Under the pieces are notes generated by a model. It ran no database searches. It was not told the DNA's origin and was given only the letters and a program-made list of their open reading frames with translations. A stretch of 64,000 nucleotides of DNA, taken from JAEUOS01 sp965279115 (GTDB lineage: Bacteria; Pseudomonadota; Gammaproteobacteria; Burkholderiales; JAEUOS01). Where the stretch lies: assembly GCA_965279115.1 (NCBI GenBank), contig OZ257137.1:6696001-6760000 (forward strand), given 5' to 3'. Position numbers and translations under genes: made by a program. Below, piece after piece: positions 1 through 9,103 of the stretch (the first letter of the stretch is position 1; the number at the start of each line of letters is the position of its first letter).

Positions 1-3000
1 TCGTAGAGCACCGCGTCGGCGAAAAGGTCGGCGAACTTGAGCACCTCGTCGAGCGCCGGCCCCACCAGCGGCACCTGGGTGGCGTCGAAGCTGTTCTGCA
101 TGCTCTCGAGCCAGTCGGCGATCTGGCCAAGCAGGCCGATCAGGGTGCCGGCGTCCATGTTGGTGAAGTTCGCCAGGCTGTTTTCAAGCAGGTTCGGGAC
201 GACTACGTTGATGCTGTCGGGATCCGTGACGTCCGGCCAGTCGAGGGTGATGGCGGTGTCCGGGCCGGCGACGATGCCGAGGAATGGCGCGCTGACCGGC
301 AGGTTGAGGCTGGCGCTGCCGGTGAATGACGCCTGCGGCGTTCCGAGAGCCTGCAACAGTTCACCTAGGTTGATGCGCCCGTCGGCGGGCGTCGGGTCAC
401 CGAGCGAGAGCGCGAAGGAACCAGTCGCCTCGGCGCTGCCGTCGACGATGCCGATTGAAAGAAAGCCGAAGCGCGCATTGGCGTCCAGGTCGGCCGCAGT
501 AGCGTTGATGGTGGCCGTGACATTCGGATTGCGGATGAATATCCAGCTGCCGGGATCGCCCGGATGCGCCAGCAGGTCATCAAGATCGATACCGACTTTC
601 AGGGAAACGTCGAATCCCGCTTCTACCGAGGCCTGACTGCTGATGTCGAGATCGGCGAGGCCGCTTTCCAGATCGAAGCCGACGTCAAGCGTGTCGGTGG
701 TCTGGACCGACTTGCTGAAATTGAGGTCGAACGTGATCTCGCGGGTCGCGCTGTCGTAGTCAAGACCCAGGGATGCTGGGTCGACTCCGAGCCCTCTGGC
801 GAGTTGCAACACCATGTCCTGCATGGAGCCGAAATTGGCGCTGCCGGAGAAACCGTTGGTGAGCGGGCTGATCACACGATCGTTGACCGCCTGCACCACG
901 TCGATGACCTGCCCCAATGAATCCTGCAGAAGCGGAATGTCGACGCCATTGAAGGCGACGGAGAAATCGCGGATCGTCTCAAGCTGGTCGAGCACCTGTT
1001 GAGGACCGACGCGCAGGAAATCGATGACGGTCTGGCCCAGACCGGCACTGGCTGTCACGTTGACATTGGTGGGCTGGCTGATATCAGCCCAAGTCAGTAT
1101 CAATTCAGCACCGGCAAGATCGATGAAATCAAGATCCGCACCGAGAGCCGCAGCCTTGGCGGACAGGTGCAGCGTAATGTCGTTTTGCGCTGCATTCCCG
1201 CCTGCGCTGATCTCGGCTTTGTTGCCCAGACTGGCGCCGAGATCACCCAGGCGCAGCTTGCCATCGCCGCCCGGATCAACCAGATTTACCTGGAATCGGA
1301 CATCATCGTCGACGCTCAATTCCTCGGCGCGTACGACGACATCGAGGAAGCCGAAGCGGCCCTGGGCGGTCGCGTTACCGGTGGCGCTTATGTTGCGTAC
1401 CAGAAGCTCGTTCGCTGACGCCGCCGTGTCGACAAAAAATCCGTCCGCGTCTATGCCCAGTCTCAGGTCAACCACGACCTCCATGCCAATGTCGAGCAAT
1501 CCGGCGAGCTGCACGTCGCCACCGAACAAAGAAAACGCAACGTCGAAATCGGCGGCACCCGACAGGGTCTTGACGACCTCGATGTCGAAGGTGGGCCGTC
1601 CGAGTCCATCGACGGTATAGGAGACATTGCCAGCCACGCCGTCGAGTTCATCAAGCCGGTCACGCAAGGCATCGAAGGTCGGGATGGAGTCGCCGCCGAT
1701 TTGGTCAAGGCGAAAGCCATTGCTGCCGGACTCGAAAATGCGCTCAAGGCCTTGGCTGGTTTCGACCGTCATGCCGCTGGAAGCTGGCGCGGCCGACGGC
1801 GGCTTGCCAAACGCTCCGGCGCGGCCGACCGGGGCTCCAGAAAGCGCGCGCGGCAAAGAGGCGCCAAGGACGGCGAGTTCATCAGACTCTTCGTCAAACA
1901 GACCCAGCCAGTCGAACAGGTCGGAGAATCCAGCACCGAGACGTTCAAGGAATCCCGCTTCGGCCAGATTGTCGGTGATCGTTTCGACGTTCGAAAAACG
2001 CACCAGTTGTTCCGCATCCGAACCGGCTTCAGTTACAGTGAAGGTGGTGATCCCTGAGTTCGGTCCGACCACCTCTTTGGTCAAAACCGGGGCGCCGTTG
2101 AATACGATGGCATCGTTGCCGACGCCCCCATCGAACTCGATGGCATCGGTCGGGGTGATCAAACCGTTGGTTGAGTCGATCGTAAGGGTGTCGCTCCCCC
2201 CGAGCCCGGAGATCACGATCTTTTCCAGGCTGTCGAAGGGCACGCTCAAAGTGGGTGATACGCCGGCATTGACGAACAGATCAATCATGCCGGGGTTGTC
2301 AGCGCTGCGACGCACGACGAAATTGTCGTCGGCATCGGTGCCGGCGATGGTCAAGGTCGGCGCCTGCCCGAGAATGGCGTCGGCATCGCCGGCAATGGTC
2401 CACAGCCCGCGGCCAAGCGCCGCAGCCGCCACGGTATCGATGCTGCTGTTGAGGACGTCGACGAAATCGATGTCATTGACAATGGTGTTCGGGAAATTTC
2501 GCCCGACGGCAGTCCAATCGGTACCTGGCGCGATGCTCACCGCCCTGTAAACCCCCTGCGAAGTACCGACCAAGAGCGCGCGATTGCCGCCACCAGTATC
2601 AACAATCTCCACCGACTGCACATTCGGTATACGCAGTTTCGCGCCGAGCGACTCCCAGTTGAGGCCCGCGTCGATGGTGCGAAACACGTTGCTTCCATCA
2701 ACGATATAGGCGATGCGCCAATCTGTCGGATCGACCGCGATATCGGTGATCTCACCCGCGCCGCCAAGACCGCTGCTGCGCTCGACAAGGATGTTGGCGT
2801 CGGTGCGCACGTACATGTGATTGAAGCGGGCCACATAAGCGACATCGGAGTTGCCGATTCGCACACCGGCAACACTGTTGGCTGCCGTGAGGCCGGCATC
2901 GCCGCCCGGGGTGTACGCACTGCTTAAGGTCAATGTGGAATCGCTGACCGCGTCGACCAGGTAGAAGCCGCTGTTCAGCCCGGCATTCTGGACGGTTATG

Positions 3001-6000
3001 CGCTGACCGGCGACGAAACCATCGTCGATGAAGCTGTTTCCATCGCCCCGGGTAATGGTGTCCGGGCCGGAATCGACGAAACTCAGGTTCGGGTTACCAG
3101 TCAAGTGATAGAAGCCGCCTGCGGCCAGCGCGCTGACCAGGCCGGTGCCGGTCCAGCCCTGGATGCGCTGTGCCGACGTCAGTCGCTCTACGCTCTCGTA
3201 TACGCCCCAGTAGCCGGCCAGTGCACGTCGGTTGTCGACGACGTTGAACGTATATGGCTGCGTGACGAAGCCTTCAGGCGTCTGATCATCCGGATCGAGA
3301 TCGGCCAACACCGGGACGTCATCGGCATTGCCGAGGATGCCGTCAGGACCGGCAGCGGCGGCCGAGCGCATGTCAACCAGGAAAGTGCCTCCGCCGACAC
3401 CGGCGGCATTGAAGGTTTCCTTGTAGAAGGACAGCCAACTGTTGCTGAGCGTGAAGCGGATGGTCTGCTCAGGAATTCCGTCACCGTTGGAATCGATTCC
3501 GACCGCCTGCTGCGTCTGGCCATCAGCCGCAATGATGGTCGCAAATGCCCAGCGGGTTGCCGCGTCATCCGGTATGCCGTCCAGATCGGTATCGATCGCC
3601 TGGCCGAGTCCGATCGCTTGCTGCGACGAACCGGTGTCCTGATTGCCGATGAAAAAAACGTTGTTGAGCGCGTCATAGGCGACGTTGTTGGTCTCGCTGA
3701 CCCGCATATTGCCGGTCAGCGAGGTCCACGACCGGCCCGGACCAGCATTGCCGTCGTTGTCAAAATCCCCAACCCCATTGGGATTGGTGAGGCGATAGAC
3801 GCCACCGTCGTCGACCTCGACTATTGCACCCGTCGGATCGAACACCATCTCGCGGGAATCGGCGTGCGGCGAAGTACCACCGGCATTGTTGGCCACCACC
3901 GATGCCCATTGGGCACCACTGGCCTGCGCAGCGTCGCCGCGGAAGATCCGCGCGGTCCAGTCGGTCGCACCGCTCGCATTCGGCAGTTCCGCGTCGTTGG
4001 GATTGACACCGCGCAAGGCCGAGGTCTGAGTGTCTCCCGAAGCAAAAACCACGCTCGGGCTGGTGCGATCAGCAAGAATCTGGAAGTTGCGCACTGCCTG
4101 GCCTCCAGGGGTCAGGCCGCCTTCAGCGTCTCCGGGGCGGTCCATCCGAGTCCAGGTCGCACCCAGGTCCGCCGAGCGGTACAAGCCGGTCATCTGCGCG
4201 CCGGCGCGGGACACAATCCACCCTGCCGTATGAGCCTTGGTCAGCGCCGAATCCAGGGTGATAACGCCCGTCTGCAGGTTGATCTGCGTGATCGTCCGCT
4301 CTTCCCAGTCCGAATCCTTGAAGCTTCCGGTAGGCCCATAGTCGCCGTTGGCGATACGGATTTTCTCGTTGACGTAAAAAGTGTCAGGCGTCGTCACCGC
4401 AATCGTGGTGGCGCCCACAGCGGCGTTAGCCGAGAGGCGGCTGCGCTCGCCGATCAACGCCGCATAGACAGGTCGATTGCCAGTAATTGTGTCTGCGGCC
4501 TCGCTGACCGAAAGCACCACCTTCAGCGCATCACCGATACCGGCAATGCCGGCGGTCGCCGCTACCCATGTCACGCCGGCATCCTCGGAGCGGTAGACGC
4601 CATGCCCGACCACACCTGCGTAGAAACGACTTGCGTTCGACGGATCACGCGCGATTTCGGTGATCGCACCTGCAGGCAACCCGCTGCCGAGCGCATCGGA
4701 AATCCTGTTCCAGCTAAGGCCCCCGTCGATCGATCGGAATAGACCACCCTCGCCGCGCAAGTCGGACCGAAGCGTACCGTCTTGCAAGGTTGAAACAAAG
4801 CCGGCAGCGTCGAAGAACACCACTTCGCTGTCGAGCGTCCCGGCGAGTACCACCTGCTGACCCAGCACCTGGGCACTGGTGGGCACGACGGCGGAAACCG
4901 CCAGTCCGCGCATTTCGTCGGCACCGATTAGGCTCCAGCTGTCTCCCCCGTCGCTCGACTTGTAGATCCCGACGTTGAAGCCGCCGCGGTTCGAGTTGCT
5001 GAACTTTCCGGTACCGGCATAAATGACCAGCTCGCCTGCCGTGGTCAGGGCATCAACCGGCTCGCCGGTGTTATCGAGCGGGCTGATCTTGATGTCGCCA
5101 ATAGACAGCGAAGGGAACTGGTCGGTGAGCGGCGTCCAGTTCAGGCCGCCATCAAGGGTACGCCAGACGCCGCCGTTAGCGGACCCGGCGAACATGATGT
5201 TGCCGTCGAAGGGATGGATTGCGATCGACTGCACTGCTCCAGAAACTGGATTATTGGGGGCGATGCTGACCTGCCCACCGGTGATCGGCCCGGGTCCCTG
5301 CTCGATCCACAAGGGCAGCCCCTGCTCGACCACTGTAGAACGCGCGCCGACGACGTGCTCGACGCCACGAAGGATGATCGTGTCCTGTCCCTGACGCAGG
5401 ATTTTCGAGCCGTCGGAGAACGACACCAGGGTAATACCGATCGGGTTGCCGGATACGTCGACGGTATCGTCGCCGGCGCCGCCGTCTATAAGCAGCCCAG
5501 TCGTATACAAAGAGGCGTCGAAGAAGATCAGATCGTCGCCTGCGCCGGCATTTACCGTCAACCGCCCGGAGGGTTCGAGGATGGTGTGGTCTTCGAAACT
5601 GCCGCTGATACTGTCGATAACAACTTCGAACAACCCGCCATCGTCGATGCTGAAAAGGTCATTGCCGCCAGTAGCGGCGTTGAAGGTTTTGTTGACCGCC
5701 ACGGAGTTGTCAACCACCGGTTCCAGCCCGGCATAGGCCACTGTACGGCCATCGAGCGCCACGGTACCCGCATCCGGCCCGGTCGCCCGGTACGCGGTAT
5801 CGGTGAAGCTGCCGCCCTCGATCACCAGCGTGTCGAACCCGCCAGGCCCGCCATGCATGCCACCCGACAGGCTGCCACCAATGGCCAGGACGAACGTATC
5901 CTCGTTGTTCGCGCCCCCGACCAGGTAGGCGACGTCGTCAAAGCGCTGGCCGTTGAGTTCAACCTGGTTTTCGCCGGTGATGACCCAGCGGCTATCGGCG

Positions 6001-6308
6001 TCCGTACCGACCAGGGCGTTGCCGCCTTCGAGGCCGACGATGCGCGGCACCGAGCGATCGAGTTGCAGATCGGCAAGTGCGTTCGAGGCTGCGGTTTGCA
6101 CGCCCGCCAGGGCCAGGCCGGCCGCCGCCTCGGCACCCGGCATGCTGGCCGACATGAGCAGGCGCGGCTCGAGATGTTCGAATAGGATCTTGCGGCGGGA
6201 GGGGGGTTTGCCGCCGTTGCCGGGTTTGGGGACGCCCGCGTTGCGAGCCTGGAACATTCCGCGGAAGCGCGCCTGCATGCGCTGGCCAATCAATCCGAGA
6301 TCCACCAT
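1..6308 (-). CDS. Giant LEPR-XLL domain repeat protein (3' end outside window)
   Basis: The frame is open without a stop from an ATG at 6308 to the left edge, so at least 2102 residues are encoded and the C-terminus is missing. An AGGGGG Shine-Dalgarno lies about 8 bases before the ATG. The N-terminus is basic, has no ordinary signal peptide, and carries LEPRLLMSA at residues 46-54, the hallmark of the LEPR-XLL domain of very large surface or secreted proteins. RTX-like Asp/Gly repeats (NAGAGDD, DGGAGDD) lie near residues 250-280, and a related SGLGGSD/DGGVGND stretch lies near 1365-1405. BNR/sortilin-type propeller motifs (S/T-x-D-x-G-x-x-W) occur near residues 380, 450, 525, 575, 715 and 1212, for example LYRSADLGATW. 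From about residue 1575 a roughly 285-residue unit begins to repeat in tandem. The role is probably adhesion or matrix. Export by the neighbouring TolC/HlyD/M50/SecA-like genes is inferred from gene order. Confidence 0.9.
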   Translation of the reverse strand, partial: MVDLGLIGQRMQARFRGMFQARNAGVPKPGNGGKPPSRRKILFEHLEPRLLMSASMPGAEAAAGLALAGVQTAASNALADLQLDRSVPRIVGLEGGNALVGTDADSRWVITGENQVELNGQRFDDVAYLVGGANNEDTFVLAIGGSLSGGMHGGPGGFDTLVIEGGSFTDTAYRATGPDAGTVALDGRTVAYAGLEPVVDNSVAVNKTFNAATGGNDLFSIDDGGLFEVVIDSISGSFEDHTILEPSGRLTVNAGAGDDLIFFDASLYTTGLLIDGGAGDDTVDVSGNPIGITLVSFSDGSKILRQGQDTIILRGVEHVVGARSTVVEQGLPLWIEQGPGPITGGQVSIAPNNPVSGAVQSIAIHPFDGNIMFAGSANGGVWRTLDGGLNWTPLTDQFPSLSIGDIKISPLDNTGEPVDALTTAGELVIYAGTGKFSNSNRGGFNVGIYKSSDGGDSWSLIGADEMRGLAVSAVVPTSAQVLGQQVVLAGTLDSEVVFFDAAGFVSTLQDGTLRSDLRGEGGLFRSIDGGLSWNRISDALGSGLPAGAITEIARDPSNASRFYAGVVGHGVYRSEDAGVTWVAATAGIAGIGDALKVVLSVSEAADTITGNRPVYAALIGERSRLSANAAVGATTIAVTTPDTFYVNEKIRIANGDYGPTGSFKDSDWEERTITQINLQTGVITLDSALTKAHTAGWIVSRAGAQMTGLYRSADLGATWTRMDRPGDAEGGLTPGGQAVRNFQILADRTSPSVVFASGDTQTSALRGVNPNDAELPNASGATDWTARIFRGDAAQASGAQWASVVANNAGGTSPHADSREMVFDPTGAIVEVDDGGVYRLTNPNGVGDFDNDGNAGPGRSWTSLTGNMRVSETNNVAYDALNNVFFIGNQDTGSSQQAIGLGQAIDTDLDGIPDDAATRWAFATIIAADGQTQQAVGIDSNGDGIPEQTIRFTLSNSWLSFYKETFNAAGVGGGTFLVDMRSAAAAGPDGILGNADDVPVLADLDPDDQTPEGFVTQPYTFNVVDNRRALAGYWGVYESVERLTSAQRIQGWTGTGLVSALAAGGFYHLTGNPNLSFVDSGPDTITRGDGNSFIDDGFVAGQRITVQNAGLNSGFYLVDAVSDSTLTLSSAYTPGGDAGLTAANSVAGVRIGNSDVAYVARFNHMYVRTDANILVERSSGLGGAGEITDIAVDPTDWRIAYIVDGSNVFRTIDAGLNWESLGAKLRIPNVQSVEIVDTGGGNRALLVGTSQGVYRAVSIAPGTDWTAVGRNFPNTIVNDIDFVDVLNSSIDTVAAAALGRGLWTIAGDADAILGQAPTLTIAGTDADDNFVVRRSADNPGMIDLFVNAGVSPTLSVPFDSLEKIVISGLGGSDTLTIDSTNGLITPTDAIEFDGGVGNDAIVFNGAPVLTKEVVGPNSGITTFTVTEAGSDAEQLVRFSNVETITDNLAEAGFLERLGAGFSDLFDWLGLFDEESDELAVLGASLPRALSGAPVGRAGAFGKPPSAAPASSGMTVETSQGLERIFESGSNGFRLDQIGGDSIPTFDALRDRLDELDGVAGNVSYTVDGLGRPTFDIEVVKTLSGAADFDVAFSLFGGDVQLAGLLDIGMEVVVDLRLGIDADGFFVDTAASANELLVRNISATGNATAQGRFGFLDVVVRAEELSVDDDVRFQVNLVDPGGDGKLRLGDLGASLGNKAEISAGGNAAQNDITLHLSAKAAALGADLDFIDLAGAELILTWADISQPTNVNVTASAGLGQTVIDFLRVGPQQVLDQLETIRDFSVAFNGVDIPLLQDSLGQVIDVVQAVNDRVISPLTNGFSGSANFGSMQDMVLQLARGLGVDPASLGLDYDSATREITFDLNFSKSVQTTDTLDVGFDLESGLADLDISSQASVEAGFDVSLKVGIDLDDLLAHPGDPGSWIFIRNPNVTATINATAADLDANARFGFLSIGIVDGSAEATGSFALSLGDPTPADGRINLGELLQALGTPQASFTGSASLNLPVSAPFLGIVAGPDTAITLDWPDVTDPDSINVVVPNLLENSLANFTNMDAGTLIGLLGQIADWLESMQNSFDATQVPLVGPALDEVLKFADLFADAVLY

Positions 6309-6814
6309 AACTGCCCCCTATGCACCATGCATGGCGATGCCATGCGGCGCAGTACCCTCGACTCCGATCACCCCGCCCAAAGACACCTCCGGACAGGATT
6401 CTCCAAACCGCACCCGCCTCAAGGTCTGTCATTCCCTGTTTTCGGGCGAAATCTGTTGAAAGTTGTCAATCCGCACTCTTGGAATATTGACAGACGGACT
6501 TCTTTCAACTTGCTGATTATGAGATTTTCGCGGCGGACGCGATATAGTCCGAAAGCACCAATCAAAGCCGCGAAAAACGCTTCCATTTCGCGTGTTTTCG
6601 GTGTACCCACTTTGCAATTTTGCAGACCGGTGCCCGGCCGCCTTTTTGCCGCAACGCCACAAATTTGGCCTCGACCGCTGCCCGCCGGAACACCGGTGCG
6701 ATCAAACGCCCGGTGATCAAGTGGCAGAAGCAACACGTGTTGCGGGCCAGGACGCCTGCACGCTTTCAAGCCGGTATAGTGCCAGCGAGTCATTTCAAGA
6801 TCCGCCAAGCGAAC
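6309..6814. promoter_or_regulatory. Divergent control region with nested inverted repeat
   Basis: This 506-bp non-coding stretch separates the divergent giant LEPR-XLL gene and the TolC-family gene, and the part around 6440-6560 is clearly more AT-rich than its surroundings. It contains a nested inverted repeat: GTTGAAAG-TTGTCAAT at 6455-6470 faces ATTGACA at 6486-6492 and CTTTCAAC at 6502-6509. A TTGACA hexamer at 6487-6492 could be a -35 element, but I see no well-spaced -10 partner. The symmetry suits a regulator-binding site or RNA hairpin coordinating the two transcripts. That role is inference. Confidence 0.5.
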
Positions 6815-8245
6815 GTGAAGCTGCCTGCGACTTTCCACCCCAACCGCAACAGCCGGAACAGCTCCTTGCGCGCCAGCCGGTGGTTCAATCCGGGGATCGC
6901 GGGGTTGGCGCTGTTGGCCGCGTACTGCGCCCAGGCCCAGACGTTGACGCAGGCCGTCGCGCTTGCCCTCGAGAACGAGCCGACCTATCTGGCCGCCAAG
7001 GCCACCACCGCCGCCTCGCGGGAGAAGTCCCGGCAGGCATCCGGGGGCCTCTTGCCGCAGGTGAGCGCTAGCGCCAGCTCCAACTACAACCAGCGTGACT
7101 ACCTGACCCGCAACTCACCCAACGGATCGGTCGCTGATTCCTTCAACAGCAACAATCGCCAGCTGACCGTCACCCAACCGCTCTGGCGCCAGGCCAGCCA
7201 CATTGCCGTAAGCCAGGCCGAGTCGGTGGTGCTGCAATCCGACCACCTTCTGTTCGCCGCCCGGCAAGACCTTCTGGCCAAGCTGGTCACCGCCTGGTGT
7301 GACGCCATGCTCGCGCGCGACGTCATCCTTTTCAACCGCAGGCAGGTGGAAACCACCCGCCAGGAAGTCACCGTCCATGAGCGCAGCCTGGCCCTGGGCG
7401 CAAGCTCGGCGCCGGCGCTCGAGGAGGCTCGCGCCAAGCACGAGCAGGCGCGCGCGGACCAGGCCACTTCCGAAGCGGACCTCAATGTCAAGACCGCCCA
7501 GCTGGAGCAACTGATTGGTCCGCTGCGTGGTTTCGAACCGCCCTATCTTTCGTCGCTTGTCACGCCGCGGGATTTCGGCGACCGCGGTCTCGATGCCTGG
7601 CTCGAAGAGATCGAGACCGCCAACCCGGCCATTCTTGCCGCGATGCGCAACCTCGAAGCCTCGAATGAGGAAGTGCGCAAGCAGCGGGCCGGGCACCAAC
7701 CCACGCTCGACCTGGTGGGCAACATCAACCGCAACTCGCAGGCCGTGGGCGGCTTTCCCGGACAAAACGGCTATGACATCAGCCAGCGCGCCATCGGCCT
7801 GCAACTGAACATTCCCATCTACTCGGGCGGCACCCAGACGGCGAAGACCGACGAGGCCATCGCACTGCAGGAAAAGGCCCGCCAGGAGCTCGAAGGCGCC
7901 CGCCGCGCCGCCCGGCTGACGGTCAAGCAAGCCTGGTTCGGCAGGCAGGCCGGGCAAGCGCGCGGCCTGGCGGCGCTGCAGGCCCTGAAGTCGGCCACGC
8001 TGGTCCTGAACCTGGCGGTGACCGGGCAGTCCAAGGGCGTCAAGACCGAGCTCGACATCCTGCAGGCGCGCCAGCTGGTCGAGGCCGCGAAGCGTGACTT
8101 CAACCGCTCCCGCTACGACCTGATCACATCGAGTTTCAAGCTGCTTGCCGCCGCCGGCAAATTGGGCGAAGCCGACATCACCGCGCTACAGGGCTTCATG
8201 CTGCCGCATCCGGAGGACCTGCGCGAGGGCGTCGTGCTGAAATAG
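6815..8245 (+). CDS. TolC-family outer-membrane efflux/secretion channel
   Basis: The product resembles OEP/TolC channels, trimeric outer-membrane barrels with periplasmic alpha-helical tunnels. I chose the GTG at 6815 because it places a basic N-region and hydrophobic core (GIAGLALLAAYCAQAQ) correctly as a signal peptide. It also gives 476 residues, normal for TolC; the frame is open upstream to 6620 and no strong ribosome site decides the start. The mature part begins TLTQAVALALENEPTYLAAKA, typical of the first OEP repeat, and the second OEP repeat starts near GLQLNIPIYSGG. Long Ala/Glu/Gln-rich helices fill the rest. It converges with the adaptor operon ending at 8274 and is divergent from the giant LEPR-XLL gene, so it is the likely outer-membrane exit of that system. 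Confidence 0.88.
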   Translation: MKLPATFHPNRNSRNSSLRASRWFNPGIAGLALLAAYCAQAQTLTQAVALALENEPTYLAAKATTAASREKSRQASGGLLPQVSASASSNYNQRDYLTRNSPNGSVADSFNSNNRQLTVTQPLWRQASHIAVSQAESVVLQSDHLLFAARQDLLAKLVTAWCDAMLARDVILFNRRQVETTRQEVTVHERSLALGASSAPALEEARAKHEQARADQATSEADLNVKTAQLEQLIGPLRGFEPPYLSSLVTPRDFGDRGLDAWLEEIETANPAILAAMRNLEASNEEVRKQRAGHQPTLDLVGNINRNSQAVGGFPGQNGYDISQRAIGLQLNIPIYSGGTQTAKTDEAIALQEKARQELEGARRAARLTVKQAWFGRQAGQARGLAALQALKSATLVLNLAVTGQSKGVKTELDILQARQLVEAAKRDFNRSRYDLITSSFKLLAAAGKLGEADITALQGFMLPHPEDLREGVVLK

Positions 8246-8273
8246 CGCCCTCTGAACCCCGGCAACCGGCCCG

Positions 8274-9092
8274 CTACCTGGATGCAGCCCCCAACTTCGC
8301 CCGGCATTTGATCCCGGCAATGATCTCGCCCTTCGGGTTGGGGAGTTCGAGCCGGACACCGAATGTGCCGCTGGCCGAGTCGACGACCCGATCCGCGATC
8401 ACCACCGTGGCGGCATAGCGTCCCTTGAGCGGCGCCTCGGCCTCGACTTCGACCACTTGCCCGGCCTTGATGGTGCCGGCCATGCTGGCCGGCAATATCA
8501 CCTCGACACGCAGGCGGTCCGTTTGCGCCATTCTCAGGATCGGCCGGGCGCTCTCGCCGGTTTGCGACATTTCGCCGGGCTGCTGGAGGCGTTCGGTCAC
8601 CACGCCCGTGAAAGGGCTGCGGATGGTTCGCAGTCGCAGCAACTCATCAAGGCGCTTGACCTCGAGTTCGGCCGCGCGGCGGTTCTCGCGCGCTTCCACC
8701 AGGCTCGCCTCGGCGACCCGCATTTCGGCCAGCGCATCGTCGCGCTCCTGGTTGGACATCAGGCTCGCGCGCGCGAGTTCGTCGCGGCGCTGGAACTTCT
8801 CGCGCGTGTTGGCCACCTTGGCCTCGGCCGCCTTGATCGGCCCTTCGGTGGTGGCGCGATAGCGGGCCGAGTCAAGCGCCGCCTTTTCCACCCCGGAATC
8901 AAGCGAGACCAGCAGGTCGCCGCGCTTCACCTGGCTGCCACGCGTGACCGCGATGGCGTGGATCAACGCCTCCACCGGGCTGCGGATCTCGATGCGCTGC
9001 CAGGGTTCGATCAGGCACGAGTAGCCGCGCTCCTGCGCCGCGGCCGAACCGGCCAGAAGCGCCAGGGTTGCTGTCAATGCGATGCTCTTCAT
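8274..9092 (-). CDS. Periplasmic adaptor (HlyD/RND membrane-fusion type)
   Basis: A 272-residue periplasmic adaptor subunit. A cleavable signal peptide (MKSIALTATLALLAGSAAAQ) is followed by a biotinyl-lipoyl half (IRSPVEALIHAIAVTRGSQVKRGDLL), a charged coiled-coil hairpin at about 75-150, the second lipoyl half (IRSPFTGVVTERLQQPGEM) and a beta-barrel. It is short for an RND adaptor (usually 350-400) because the hairpin is brief and the membrane-proximal domain is small. It is the last gene of the minus-strand operon, 11 bp after the SecA-like gene. It would bridge an inner-membrane component to the TolC-family channel encoded opposite. Confidence 0.87.
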   Translation of the reverse strand: MKSIALTATLALLAGSAAAQERGYSCLIEPWQRIEIRSPVEALIHAIAVTRGSQVKRGDLLVSLDSGVEKAALDSARYRATTEGPIKAAEAKVANTREKFQRRDELARASLMSNQERDDALAEMRVAEASLVEARENRRAAELEVKRLDELLRLRTIRSPFTGVVTERLQQPGEMSQTGESARPILRMAQTDRLRVEVILPASMAGTIKAGQVVEVEAEAPLKGRYAATVVIADRVVDSASGTFGVRLELPNPKGEIIAGIKCRAKLGAASR

Positions 9093-9103
9093 GGTTCCCT
9101 TTT

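Noticed and set aside
3105..4742. 545-codon plus-strand open frame
   Set aside because: It lies antisense to the giant LEPR-XLL gene, shows no domain similarity and has Arg/Gly-rich composition typical of a shadow frame in GC-rich DNA.
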